A stretch of DNA of 36,399 nt from Candidatus Pacearchaeota archaeon (GCA_018304025.1 JAGVXA010000011.1:1-36399); one strand, 5' to 3'; shown: positions 14,632 through 24,043, counted from the stretch's first letter. The notes: generated from the letters alone by a model not told the origin. Numbers and translations are program-made.

Positions 14632-15657
14632 ATGAGAATTTTGTATGGTGTTTGTGGGGAGGGATTTGGGCACAGCTCCAGAGCTGGAAAAGTTATTGAG
14701 CATTTGCTGAAAAAAGGGAATGAAGTTTTGGTTGTTACATACGGACAGGCGTATGATGTTTTGAAAAAATATCCTGTTGTGAGAGTTCCTGGGTTGAAGA
14801 TGGTTTTTGAAAAAGGCAGATTGTCGACGCGCAAAACAATTATTGACAACTTAAAAGAATTTTTGAAAGATTACAAACCTTTTTTGAATTTAAAGAGGCG
14901 AGTTGAGAAATTCGAGCCAGAGATTTGCATAACTGACATGGAGCCGCTTGTTCCGATAATTTCCAATTGGTATAAGATTCCTCTGATTAGTTTTGACAAT
15001 CAGCATAGGATAACTCATTTGAAATTAAATGTTCCCCGGAAGTATGCGAAAGATTATCTCCTTGCGAAAGGAGTTGTTAACAGAGTTGTATCGCGCGCAG
15101 AGGCGTTTATTATTCTGTCGTTCGCTAAACAAAAAACTACAGGAGGTGTTTTTGTTGTTGAACCTTTGTTGAGAGAAGAGATTATTAAACTTAAGCCGGA
15201 GAAAGGAAAGAAAATTTTGGTTTACCAGTCGAGAGTCAACGAAGATTTAATCGGGGTTTTGAGAAAAATTCCAGAAGAGTTTGTTGTTTACGGATATGAG
15301 AAAGAAAAGAAAGAAGGCAATTTGGTTTTTAAGAAATTCGGGGAGGGATTTTTGAAAGATTTGTCGACGGCAAAAGCAATAATCGGGACTGCGGGGTTTT
15401 CGCTGATGTCTGAGGCTGTTTATTTGAAGAAGCCGTATTTTGCGATTCCTTTGAGGGGGCAGTTTGAGCAAGTTTTGAATTCTTTGTTCTGGAAGAAATC
15501 TGGATTTGGAGAGTATAGTGAAATTCCTTCAGAGGCGGAGATTAAATTTTTCTTGGGGAGGCTTAAGAAATATGAGAGCAAATTGAGAAAGAATAAAATT
15601 AATCCTGGCGAGGCGCTGGAAGTTTTGGACGGGGCTTTGAGGAAAATTGGGAAATGA
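14632..15657 (+). CDS. Family 28-like glycosyltransferase
   Basis: The 341-residue GT-B protein opens with ILYGVCGEGFGHSSRAGKV, the glycine-rich N-terminal loop with GFGHSSR found in archaeal MurG-like transferases. The C-terminal half has AIIGTAGFSLMSEAVYLKKP and PLRGQFEQ, the nucleotide-sugar binding pattern (sugar-donor loop plus a Gln/Glu pair). It likely transfers a sugar from a nucleotide donor to a lipid or glycan; the acceptor is unknown. The following gene encodes a large secreted protein that could be a glycosylation target (inference). Confidence 0.85.
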   Translation: MRILYGVCGEGFGHSSRAGKVIEHLLKKGNEVLVVTYGQAYDVLKKYPVVRVPGLKMVFEKGRLSTRKTIIDNLKEFLKDYKPFLNLKRRVEKFEPEICITDMEPLVPIISNWYKIPLISFDNQHRITHLKLNVPRKYAKDYLLAKGVVNRVVSRAEAFIILSFAKQKTTGGVFVVEPLLREEIIKLKPEKGKKILVYQSRVNEDLIGVLRKIPEEFVVYGYEKEKKEGNLVFKKFGEGFLKDLSTAKAIIGTAGFSLMSEAVYLKKPYFAIPLRGQFEQVLNSLFWKKSGFGEYSEIPSEAEIKFFLGRLKKYESKLRKNKINPGEALEVLDGALRKIGK

Positions 15658-15700
15658 TAATTAGAGAAGGATATAAAAATAAAGAAAGAGTAGAAATATT

Positions 15701-18700
15701 ATGAAAAAGCAGGTGACGAGGAATTTAACTGTTGCGCTGTTAGCGGTTGCTATTATTATATTGGTTTTTTTAGTGTTGATTTATTTTTTTCCTGAGCTGG
15801 GACTTTCTCCGACTAACAGAGAATTTTACAGAGTTTTTGTAACTTCACAGACATTCGACGGTAAATTTGGCGGAGTTGAAGGGGCTGATGCGAAATGTTT
15901 GGCTGCTGCGAATAGCGCTGGGCTTGGAGGAAACTGGAAAGCGTATGTTGGAAAAACAGGAGTAACTCCAGAATCAAGAATTTTTCAATCGACTGTTCCT
16001 TACAAAAGATTAGATGGCGTTACTATTGCGAATAATTATAATGATTTGATTGATAGGAGTATTACTGCGCAGATTGATGTTAACGAGTTCGGGCAGAAAT
16101 TAGTTTTGCCGAAATATTCTCCATCTTGGACTGGTTCTACTGGTTCCGACGGCAAAATAACTAATTGTAAGGACTGGACTTCTAATAATTTAGTTTATTT
16201 AAATGGAAAGTGGATTCTGCCGACTTTGTGGAAAGATTATGGTGGCGCGGGAATTGTTAACTGGAAAGATAGCGGACGAAGCGGTGCTGCGTGGTTTAGC
16301 GGAGTGTCTTCGGGGTGTCATGCAAAAAATAGATTGTATTGTGTTGAGCAGCCAATGTGCGGGAATGGTTATTGTGATGTTGGAGAAGAGGATTGTTCAA
16401 GTTGTGCTGGTGATTGCGGGGCGTGTGCGCCTGTTTGCGGAGATGGAATATGCAGTGGAGATGAAACTTGTTCTGAATGTTCGCAAGATTGTGGAGTGTG
16501 CATAACTATTGGTGAGTGTGGGAAAGGGCATACGAAGAATGCGGATGGCTCTTGCACAGCAAGAATTGCAACGGTGCTTGAAGATGGTTATATCGCTTAT
16601 GATAAGAATTCACATTATTACGAAAGAAATAATCAGTTGAGTGATATTTATGTTGGGCAGATAACTGCTGCGATTTTTAGAGGATATATCGAATGGGATA
16701 TTAGTTCAATTCCAGATAGGGCAAGCATTCTTGAAACTTCTTTAGTCTATAGTGGAAGCAACACATTAAATTCAAACAGCGGAATTGGGGCATTAGGGAT
16801 AAGACCTTCAAAAACAATTTCTTCCAGCGAAGATCATAAGAAAATTTATGATTCTGTTGAACAAGGAGTTGCTTTGTCGTTTTCCGAGGGGCAGTTTCCG
16901 ATTTCTGGAGACAATCAAAAAATAACTTTTGGAGAAAATGAAAGATTTAATTTGCAAATTCAGTTATTTGATAATTGGTATACGATTGGATTTATGGACA
17001 AAGAAGAGAGCACCATTAGAGAACAACCTGCGACGATAAAATCTAATGAATATTCAATAACTACGTCGAGACCTATTCTTGAAGTAAACTATCTTCCTCC
17101 TTTGCATTTCTGCGGAGATGGATATTGCGAGAATGAAGAAACTTGTTCGAATTGCGCTGGTGATTGTGATATTTGCGAGCCCGAATGTGGAAATAGAATA
17201 TGCGGGGCGGGAGAGACTTGTTCTGATGATTGTGTGTTTGAAATGCATTGTTTTGATGGAATTGATAATGACGGAGATGGACTTGTTGATTTTTCAGATA
17301 GTTCGGATTGTAAATACGGGGCTGCTGCAGGAGAGTATTGTACTTTGCAGATTTTTGGGAATGCGAAGGATGGCTATGTTTCGATGAATGGAGAAAGTTG
17401 GTTTAGTGCCATAATGGGCAATCTTAATTATAATGTTGTCAGTAATACAAATGATTTAATAGCAGGAGCAGAATCTACATCGGGCGGATATAAAATAACA
17501 AGGGGAACTGTTCAATTTGATACAAGAAGTATTCCTGACGATGCAGAAATTGTTGACGCTTCGGTTTTTATGTACGTTCAGCCGGATGGAGTTAAATTAG
17601 AGGATGATGACGAGCAGGCATATCTTGCTTTGGTGAAACAGGGAGGTTCATGTTACACTGATTTTAATATGGGAAGTATGACTGCGAAATGTTATTCTTC
17701 TACAAATGAAGTTGTAAGTGAAAAGATGTTTTTATCAGATATTGGGCAAGGAGCATGGTTAGAATTTCCGATTACTGTCAAGGACGTGACAGCTATTAGG
17801 AAATGGGATGTTGGAAATGTTGGAACTTTATTTGGAGTTAGAGAAGGGCATGATTTAGACACGATTTCTGAACAGGAGCAATATCCAATTGATTCATCGA
17901 GCTACAAATCAAATACTGTAAAGTTTTATTCTGCGGAAGCAGGAGCAGATAGTCTTGCTCGTTTGACTGTTAAGTATACGTCTGATAAACTAAAAACTGA
18001 ATCAGAGTGCACTAATAGATTTGATGACGACTGTGATGGTTTGATTGACGTCGCTGATCCTGATTGTAAATGTGGTAATGGGGTTTGTTCATATGGAGAG
18101 AAGTGCGCTACCGACTGCACGAAAGAAACTTGGTGTTGGGACAGAGTTGATAATGACGGCGATGGAAACAAAGACGCGAGTGATTATGCTGATTGCTCGT
18201 GCGGAGATGGAAGATGCGACTTTTTGGAGACGTGTGAGGGGGATTGCACTACTGAAAAATATTGCGGGGATTTGGCGGACAATGATATGGATGGAAGAAT
18301 TGACGGGGCTGACGATGATTGCGGATGTCCAACTCAAAGATTGCGTAATTTACAATGCTCATTGCTTAAGCCATATTTATGTTCTGCTGGAAAATATTTT
18401 GAGAGCTGCACTGCTTGTGGCTGTCCAGAGGGAGAGATTTGCACACAGAGTGGAATTTGTGTACAAGCATGTACTCCGAATTGCGACGGCAAACAGTGCG
18501 GAAGTGACGGGTGTGGAGGGAGTTGTGGAGAGTGCAGCGAGGACAAGATTTGCGATTATCATTTTGGGCAGTGTGTTGATAAAGAGTGTAGTGATGAGGA
18601 TGGTGGCGCAAATATTTATCAAAGAGGTTTTACTTTGGATTCGAGTTTTCCCTATTTCTTAAGAGATAGTTGTGTTGGGGACTATTTAGTGGAATATTAT

Positions 18701-19768
18701 TGCGATGAGAATGAAGAATTAAATGTCAAGCCAATACTATGCAGATATGGGTGTATTTTAGGAAAATGCAATCAATGTGAAACTGATTCTAACTGCATAC
18801 AAGGAGCATGTCAAGGGAATGTATGCTGGGATACTTGTGTTGATGGCACATTAAAATCTACATGCGCGAGCGATAAACCATACTATTGCGGTGCTGACAG
18901 AATAAGAAGGGAAGATTGCGGGAAATGCGGTTGTCCTGAAAACATGTACTGCCATTCTAATTCAGGTGTTTGTCTTCCAGAGAGCGAAACATGTGTGGCT
19001 ATAGTAAAAAATGGAAATTCTGTTGATAAGGTTGATATTTTATTTGTTGCTGATGATTATGATAATATTAATGAATTTAAACAAAATGTTGAAGGAATAA
19101 TTGACTACAATGAACAATGTCCTCCTACGTATAAGTTTTATAATTTTGGCGAAATAAGTTATCAACCAGGGTTTTTCAGCAGAACGCCTATTAAGGAGAA
19201 TAAACAAAAGTTTAACGTTTGGATAATTCCAAAGTCATATAGTTTAAACATGAAAGATTATTGGTTTATCCCGGGAACAATGAAAAATTTTGTGCCTGGC
19301 CAAATTAATGAATTTAGAAAAATTTGTCCTCAAGCTGAGCTAGTAGCTGTTTTATCAAAGAAGGATTTTAGAGCTCATGCCAGCCTTATATTAAGCAATT
19401 TGTATTTATCGGTATGTCCGTATGGAGATAATTGCGATACATTTGGTTGCAAGTTAGCGGGGACTTTTACACACGAATTTGGACATGCTTTTGGGAAATT
19501 GGCAGACGAGTATACTGAAGAGGGAATGGGAAGAAGGCCATGGTATCCTAATTGTGCGCCTAATATGGCCATTGCTAAATTATGGTGGGGAGATTTAGTT
19601 GGACAAGGTGAGGGACAAACGTATGTAGGATATTACAATGGATGTAGTTATGTTGAAGATAATATTAGATCGACTGAAAATTCAATTATGAGATATCACA
19701 ATGCAGGAGACGATTTCGGTCCAGTAAATGAAAGGCAGTTACTTTCGAGGTTAGCGGAATATTCTTGA
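15701..19768 (+). CDS. Large secreted M64-like metallopeptidase with Cys-rich repeats
   Basis: The 1355-residue protein is exported. Residues 9-30 are a membrane anchor or signal. About 41-214 resembles DUF1554 (FVTSQTFDGKFGG, WKAYVGKTG, CHAKNRLYCVEQ). Then come CGNGYC/CGDGIC modules of the type CG(N/D)G-C-E-C, two beta domains (about 285-460 and 545-765, each with an SIPD motif) and four Ca-binding-like segments such as IDNDGDGLVD. The C-terminal part (from about 1085) is a peptidase: zinc motif HEFGH at 1258-1262, then AFGKLADEY, as in family M64. It probably acts at the cell surface on host or neighbour protein (inference). Codon use resembles its neighbours. Confidence 0.85.
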   Translation: MKKQVTRNLTVALLAVAIIILVFLVLIYFFPELGLSPTNREFYRVFVTSQTFDGKFGGVEGADAKCLAAANSAGLGGNWKAYVGKTGVTPESRIFQSTVPYKRLDGVTIANNYNDLIDRSITAQIDVNEFGQKLVLPKYSPSWTGSTGSDGKITNCKDWTSNNLVYLNGKWILPTLWKDYGGAGIVNWKDSGRSGAAWFSGVSSGCHAKNRLYCVEQPMCGNGYCDVGEEDCSSCAGDCGACAPVCGDGICSGDETCSECSQDCGVCITIGECGKGHTKNADGSCTARIATVLEDGYIAYDKNSHYYERNNQLSDIYVGQITAAIFRGYIEWDISSIPDRASILETSLVYSGSNTLNSNSGIGALGIRPSKTISSSEDHKKIYDSVEQGVALSFSEGQFPISGDNQKITFGENERFNLQIQLFDNWYTIGFMDKEESTIREQPATIKSNEYSITTSRPILEVNYLPPLHFCGDGYCENEETCSNCAGDCDICEPECGNRICGAGETCSDDCVFEMHCFDGIDNDGDGLVDFSDSSDCKYGAAAGEYCTLQIFGNAKDGYVSMNGESWFSAIMGNLNYNVVSNTNDLIAGAESTSGGYKITRGTVQFDTRSIPDDAEIVDASVFMYVQPDGVKLEDDDEQAYLALVKQGGSCYTDFNMGSMTAKCYSSTNEVVSEKMFLSDIGQGAWLEFPITVKDVTAIRKWDVGNVGTLFGVREGHDLDTISEQEQYPIDSSSYKSNTVKFYSAEAGADSLARLTVKYTSDKLKTESECTNRFDDDCDGLIDVADPDCKCGNGVCSYGEKCATDCTKETWCWDRVDNDGDGNKDASDYADCSCGDGRCDFLETCEGDCTTEKYCGDLADNDMDGRIDGADDDCGCPTQRLRNLQCSLLKPYLCSAGKYFESCTACGCPEGEICTQSGICVQACTPNCDGKQCGSDGCGGSCGECSEDKICDYHFGQCVDKECSDEDGGANIYQRGFTLDSSFPYFLRDSCVGDYLVEYYCDENEELNVKPILCRYGCILGKCNQCETDSNCIQGACQGNVCWDTCVDGTLKSTCASDKPYYCGADRIRREDCGKCGCPENMYCHSNSGVCLPESETCVAIVKNGNSVDKVDILFVADDYDNINEFKQNVEGIIDYNEQCPPTYKFYNFGEISYQPGFFSRTPIKENKQKFNVWIIPKSYSLNMKDYWFIPGTMKNFVPGQINEFRKICPQAELVAVLSKKDFRAHASLILSNLYLSVCPYGDNCDTFGCKLAGTFTHEFGHAFGKLADEYTEEGMGRRPWYPNCAPNMAIAKLWWGDLVGQGEGQTYVGYYNGCSYVEDNIRSTENSIMRYHNAGDDFGPVNERQLLSRLAEYS

Positions 19769-19817
19769 GGGAATCAAAACACAAAACCTTTAATACCTTT
19801 ATTCTGCTTGAAATTTA

Positions 19818-21182
19818 ATGATATTAGAGAAACTGGGAAGCAGTTTGAAGAAAGCGACTGACAAAATAGCGAATGCTGTTTTTCTGGACAAGAGTTTGGT
19901 TGATTCTGTTGTTCGGGATTTGCAGAGGGCGCTGATTGAGGCGGATGTTAATATTCAATTAGTGAAAGAGATTTCTGAGAAGATAAAACAATCTGCTTTA
20001 GACGAGAGGATTAAGGGGATTGAGAAGAAGGAACACATAATCAAATTGATGCACGATTCTTTGATTAAGATTTTGGGGAAGGGTCGTGAAGTTGAGCTTG
20101 GAAAGAAAAATGTCTGGCTGTTTGTCGGGCTTTATGGTGCGGGAAAAACTACGACGATTGGAAAAATTGGGGCGTATTACTCTAAACGAGGAAAGAAAGT
20201 TTGCGCTGTTGGACTGGATGTTCATCGTCCTGCTGCGATGGAGCAGTTGAAACAAGTTTGCGCTAATGTTAAAATTGATTGTTTTGTCGACGCTAACGCG
20301 AGCGATGCTCTTGTTGTCTGGAAAGAGTTTAAAGAAAAGACAAAAGATTATGACTTGGTTTTGGTTGACTCTGCTGGACGAGATGCTCTTGACGCGGACT
20401 TGATTAAAGAAATTAAATCTGTCGGGAAATTAGTGGGGGCTTCAGAGAGATTTTTAGTTATACAGGCGGATATTGGGCAGACTGCGAAAAAACAAGCTGC
20501 TGCTTTCAAGGAAGCTGTCGGGATTACTGGTGTTGTGATTACGCGAATGGATTCTACTGCCAAAGGGGGCGGCGCTTTAACTGCGTGCGCTGAAGCTGGC
20601 GTCGGTGTTGTTTGGATTGGCGTCGGAGAAAAGCCAGTTGATTTGGAATTGTTTGAACCAGAAGGATTTTTGTCGAGGATGCTGGGGATGGGAGATTTGA
20701 AAGCTCTGATGGATAAAATTCATTCTGTAGTTGACGCGAAAGATATTAAAGCTGCGCAGGCGCGGTTAGCTGAGGGGAAATTTACGATGGATGATTTTAA
20801 AACGCAGTTGGATTCAATGGGGCAGCTTGGTTCGTTTGACAAGATTATGGGGATGGTTCCTGGGATGAGCAAGATTAAAGAGAAAGTTGGAGAGGATGTT
20901 TTGGAAAGCCAGCAGGAAAAAACAAAGAGATGGAAATATTGCATCGAGTCAATGACTCCTGCTGAAAGAGAAAACCCTTCTTTATTAGAAAAAGAAACTT
21001 CAAGGATACAAAGAATCGCTCATGGTTCGGGTTGCACAACTTCTGACGTTCGGGCTTTATTGAAACAATTCAAGATGCTGAAGGAAATGATTGGGATGCA
21101 ATCTGGTTTGGCGGAGGGGGGAATTGATAATAAGATGATGATGAAATTGGCGAGGAAGTTTGGGAAGAAGATGCGATTCTGA
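19818..21182 (+). CDS. srp54: SRP54, signal recognition particle GTPase
   Basis: SRP54 binds signal peptides and 7S RNA and delivers ribosomes to FtsY. The 454-residue protein has an N domain, G1 GLYGAGKT at residues 104-111, DVHRPAAMEQL, DSAGRDALD, then a G4 region with ITRMDSTAKGGGAL and GVGEKP. A linker leads to the M domain (about 300-450) with GMGDLKALMDKI and Met-rich helices, including KIMGMVPGMSKI and a GSGCTTSDVRALLKQF segment. All parts look intact. No SRP RNA was found in the window. Confidence 0.96.
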   Translation: MILEKLGSSLKKATDKIANAVFLDKSLVDSVVRDLQRALIEADVNIQLVKEISEKIKQSALDERIKGIEKKEHIIKLMHDSLIKILGKGREVELGKKNVWLFVGLYGAGKTTTIGKIGAYYSKRGKKVCAVGLDVHRPAAMEQLKQVCANVKIDCFVDANASDALVVWKEFKEKTKDYDLVLVDSAGRDALDADLIKEIKSVGKLVGASERFLVIQADIGQTAKKQAAAFKEAVGITGVVITRMDSTAKGGGALTACAEAGVGVVWIGVGEKPVDLELFEPEGFLSRMLGMGDLKALMDKIHSVVDAKDIKAAQARLAEGKFTMDDFKTQLDSMGQLGSFDKIMGMVPGMSKIKEKVGEDVLESQQEKTKRWKYCIESMTPAERENPSLLEKETSRIQRIAHGSGCTTSDVRALLKQFKMLKEMIGMQSGLAEGGIDNKMMMKLARKFGKKMRF

Positions 21183-21225
21183 TGAATCGCGCAATTGTCG
21201 CGGCTGCGCCAATTTAGAGGTTTTA

Positions 21226-21861
21226 ATGAAAGAAAAAATAATTCAACAGGGAGCTGAGGCTGTTTTGATTAGACGCGGAGAATTGGTTTTGAAGAGACGC
21301 GTTAAGAAAGGATATCGGTTGGCTGAAATAGATGAGAAAATTCGTAAATTGCGGACGCGGGGCGAAGCACGATTGATGGAGAAAGCTGGAAAATTAATTT
21401 CTGTCCCCCTTGTTAAAAGAGTTGATGAAAAAGGCAAAGAGATAGAGATGGAATTTGTTGATGGGTTGAAGCTGAGTGAAAGTTTGGATTCTATAAAAAA
21501 TTGGCGTGAAGTTTGCTTGAAGATTGGGGAGAATATCGCTAAATTGCACGATGCTGGAATTATTCATGGGGATTTGACGACGTCAAATATGATTTGGGTT
21601 GAGGGTGGCGCGCAAATTGGACGCAATGGAAAATTATATTTTATTGATTTTGGATTGGGATATGCGAATGGGAGAGCTGAAGACAAAGCTGTTGATTTGC
21701 ATTTGATTAAGCAGGCGCTTGAGGCAAAGCATTTTGAGAAGTGGGTGGAATATTGGAAAGAAATTGAGGGAGGATATTTGAAAACTTCTAAAAATTCTGG
21801 CGAAGTTTTGAAGAGATTGGAGAAAGTTGAGAGGCGAGGGAGATACAAAGAGCAATTTTAA
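21226..21861 (+). CDS. bud32: Bud32/PRPK kinase of the KEOPS complex
   Basis: The 211-residue small kinase functions with Kae1 in tRNA t6A synthesis. The motifs are EARLMEKAG, IGENIAKLHDAG, catalytic loop HGDLTTSN (residues 114-121), metal motif DFGLGY (from 141), and EDKAVDLHLIKQAL. It is not fused to Kae1. The ATG at 21226 fits Bud32 starts; an in-frame upstream start at 21160 would overlap SRP54 and encode an unlike N-terminus. Between catalytic loop and DFG lies GGAQIGRNGK (127-136), encoded by DNA matching the intergenic repeat. It abuts taw1. Confidence 0.92.
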   Translation: MKEKIIQQGAEAVLIRRGELVLKRRVKKGYRLAEIDEKIRKLRTRGEARLMEKAGKLISVPLVKRVDEKGKEIEMEFVDGLKLSESLDSIKNWREVCLKIGENIAKLHDAGIIHGDLTTSNMIWVEGGAQIGRNGKLYFIDFGLGYANGRAEDKAVDLHLIKQALEAKHFEKWVEYWKEIEGGYLKTSKNSGEVLKRLEKVERRGRYKEQF

Positions 21862-22872
21862 ATGGAAGAGAAAAAATTTTCTGAGGAGAGGATTGAAAGA
21901 TATGAAAAAGCAGGATACAGAATTTTGGGAGAGCAAAAGCATTCGGCGATAAAAGTTTGCAGATGGGCGAAGGAATCTTTGAGGGGAAAAGGAGATTGCT
22001 ACAAGAAAATTTTTGGCGTGAAATCGCATAGATGCATTCAGATGACACCGACACTTAATCTTTGCAATTTTTCGTGCGGATTTTGCTGGAGGCCGTTTGC
22101 AGAGAATAGGCACAAAGCAATTCTGGATTGGGATTCTCCGAGCGCGATAATTGAAGATGCAATTAAATTTCATAAGGATGTTCTTGCTGGATTTGGAGGA
22201 AGCAAGTATGTTGCAAAGAAGAAATTGAAAGAAGCGATGCAGCCAGCGCATTTTGCTATTTCACTTGATGGAGAGCCGACACTATATCCACATCTTGCTG
22301 AATTAATAAATGAAATTAAGGCGAGGGGCTTTTCTGTTTTTATTGTCACGAATGGGACGATGCCTGAAAAGATTAAAGAAATTTTTTCTAAAGATGCGAT
22401 TCCGGATAATTTGTCTGTTAGTATTTATGCGACGACTCAAGAAGGATACCAGAATGTTACGAATTGCTCTGACGGAGATGTGCTTGAAAAAGTAAAAGAA
22501 TCTTTGAGTTTGCTCAGAAAATTTGAAAATTGCAGGACGAACATTCGGCTGACTTTGGTGAAGGATTTGAACATGGATGATGTTGAAGGTTATGCTTCGC
22601 TGATTAAAATTGGCGAGCCGAAATTTGTTACGATAAAAGGATATTCTCATTTGGGACATTCGCAGAAAAGATTGAAATTTGAACAAATGCCGACGATGGA
22701 AGAGCTTAGGGATTTTGCTCGGGAGATTTCTGAGAAGAATGGCTACTTGATTAAATACGAGGATGAATTGCGCAGGGCGATAATTTTAGTTAGAGATGAA
22801 GAAACTTGGGAGTGGAATAAAAAGAAGATTGCGGAGCAGGAAGAGAGATTTTTAGCTAGCGGAAAAAATTGA
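21862..22872 (+). CDS. taw1: Taw1, tRNA 4-demethylwyosine synthase (radical SAM)
   Basis: Taw1 uses pyruvate and SAM to build the tricyclic imidazopurine on m1G37 of tRNA-Phe. The radical SAM cluster is C68-X3-C72-X2-C75 in NLCNFSCGFCWR. A second set C33, C46 and C58 matches the extra 4Fe-4S cluster of this family. SLDGEPTLYPHLAELI and IKGYSHLGHSQKRL are characteristic. The length of 336 residues is normal. It starts directly at the bud32 stop, so the two tRNA-modification genes are one transcript. Confidence 0.93.
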   Translation: MEEKKFSEERIERYEKAGYRILGEQKHSAIKVCRWAKESLRGKGDCYKKIFGVKSHRCIQMTPTLNLCNFSCGFCWRPFAENRHKAILDWDSPSAIIEDAIKFHKDVLAGFGGSKYVAKKKLKEAMQPAHFAISLDGEPTLYPHLAELINEIKARGFSVFIVTNGTMPEKIKEIFSKDAIPDNLSVSIYATTQEGYQNVTNCSDGDVLEKVKESLSLLRKFENCRTNIRLTLVKDLNMDDVEGYASLIKIGEPKFVTIKGYSHLGHSQKRLKFEQMPTMEELRDFAREISEKNGYLIKYEDELRRAIILVRDEETWEWNKKKIAEQEERFLASGKN

Positions 22873-22883
22873 TTTGGGCAGAT

Positions 22884-22937
22884 AATTAGCGTGAAATTTT
22901 CGAGAAATTGCTTTCGCAATTTCCGAGAATTTATTCT
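22884..22937. repeat. Dispersed hairpin repeat, copy 1
   Basis: AATTAGCGTGAAA leads into GAGAAATTGC. The stem GAAATTGC/GCAATTTC (22904-22911, 22916-22923) has a 4-nt loop, followed by CGAGAATTT, which can pair with AAATTTTCG upstream. Two further copies are at 33151-33203 and 35242-35295. All lie between genes. This copy follows taw1 by about 12 bp. Confidence 0.8.
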
Positions 22938-23055
22938 AACAAATTTCTTTTTAGATTAGTTAAGATTTTAAACTCTCTTTTTGGTTTATATTTGTCAGCC
23001 TGTAGTTTAAATCGGACAAAGTCCTCAAAAGACTATAGGAAAAACAAACAGACCA

Positions 23056-23127
23056 GCCCTATAGTCTAGTGGTCAAGGACGCAGGCCTTTGGCGCCTGAA
23101 ACCGCGGTTCGAATCCGCGTAGGGCTA
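23056..23127 (+). tRNA. trnQ: tRNA-Gln (anticodon UUG)
   Basis: The acceptor AGCCCUA/UAGGGCU starts with A as in archaeal tRNA-Gln and is followed by discriminator A. The anticodon stem CAGGC/GCCUG has loop CUUUGGC, giving UUG. The T arm has GCGG-UUCGAAU-CCGC. There is no intron and no encoded CCA. TATA-like sequences lie at 22985-22993 and 23006-23012, so a leader of up to about 40 nt is possible. Confidence 0.95.
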
Positions 23128-23133
23128 TTCAGT

Positions 23134-23712
23134 TTATTTTTCAGAAGATTTTTCCTGGTACTTTTCAATCGGCTTCACGACGTCAAAAACTCGGATTTCA
23201 AAAAGCGCGATGGGATAAACTTTTTTTAATTTAGGAACAATCTGCTTTGAGAGCTTGTTTGTTATGATGTCTGAAATTATCTCTTCTACTGCTCTCGTCT
23301 TGGCGTAAGCTTCGATATTTTTTCTGGCGGTTTCTCTAAGCAGCCTTAAAACTGTGCGGGAGACTTTTCTTCTTGTTATTATGAACGGCTTGATTTTTAC
23401 TCTTGAGTTCTGGCATTCTGTCTCGAATGAATCTTCAACATAGTCTGTTCCTCTCCGCATTACTCTTCTGATATAGGAGCTAAGGAGCTCGAGGGATTCT
23501 GGGACTCCAGAAAGTTTTCCTTCTGATTCTTTTATTCTCAGTTTGAGGACGAGACTTTTTCCCCGCAGCGATTTTGTCAAGTCTATTTTTACTGTTTTAT
23601 TATTGAGGTCTTCTGCTGACGTCGAGTAGAGCTGAATTTTTGACGCTGTGATTGGAGCTTCAACTGTGTAAAAGCTTTTTTTTATGTTCTTTTTTGATTT
23701 TTGGTCTACCAT
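23134..23712 (-). CDS. rps3ae: Ribosomal protein eS1 (S3ae)
   Basis: A small-subunit protein at the mRNA exit region. The 192-residue sequence contains family signatures KSFYTVEAP, GKSLVLKLRI, FETECQNSRVKIKPFIITRRKVSRTVLRLLR (read in parts) and YPIALFEIRVFDVVKP. Its length is normal for archaea. It follows eL42 by one base and shares its promoter. The gene ends only 6 bp from tRNA-Gln on the opposite strand. Confidence 0.94.
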   Translation of the reverse strand: MVDQKSKKNIKKSFYTVEAPITASKIQLYSTSAEDLNNKTVKIDLTKSLRGKSLVLKLRIKESEGKLSGVPESLELLSSYIRRVMRRGTDYVEDSFETECQNSRVKIKPFIITRRKVSRTVLRLLRETARKNIEAYAKTRAVEEIISDIITNKLSKQIVPKLKKVYPIALFEIRVFDVVKPIEKYQEKSSEK

Positions 23713-23713
23713 T

Positions 23714-24043
23714 TTATTTTGCTACTTTTTCTCCGATTTCGATTCTTCCTGCTCTTATCGCCTTGGATAACTGATGAGTTTTTTTGCAGATTTTGCAGGT
23801 GTATTCTATTGTTATTCTTTTTGTGACTTTTGTTTTTCTTTTCCAAGATTTTACTGCAGGCTTGCTGAATCTTCCGAGATTTCCAGAGCCAGATTTGTAA
23901 CTTCTTAATTTTATGCGCTGAGCTCCCCAACGGGACATTGGATGAGCGGAAGAACGCGATCTTTGTTTTGCAGCTCTTACTAAATGGGCTGTGTGTTTCT
24001 TACACGTCGGGCAATATCTGTTTGTTTCTTTAGGTAATTTCAT
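23714..24043 (-). CDS. rpl44e: Ribosomal protein eL42 (L44e)
   Basis: A large-subunit protein near the E site, with a zinc ribbon formed by CPTC at the N-terminus and CKIC near residues 81-84. Signatures are NRYCPTCKKHTAH and a basic QRIKLRSYKSGSG centre. The 109-residue length is slightly above the archaeal norm. It is the first gene of the eL42-eS1 unit, preceded by an unusually long leader of about 80-100 nt. Confidence 0.94.
   Translation of the reverse strand: MKLPKETNRYCPTCKKHTAHLVRAAKQRSRSSAHPMSRWGAQRIKLRSYKSGSGNLGRFSKPAVKSWKRKTKVTKRITIEYTCKICKKTHQLSKAIRAGRIEIGEKVAK

Noticed and set aside
18045-18662. 205-codon alternative frame within the secreted metallopeptidase gene
   Set aside because: It shadows the Cys-rich modules; the main frame continues through with clear domains.
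22992-23055. Possible second tRNA before tRNA-Gln, with a CTCAAAA anticodon-like loop (AGTC/GACT)
   Set aside because: There is no T arm with a TTCAAAT-type loop, no acceptor pairing and no long variable arm expected for a Leu tRNA with anticodon CAA.
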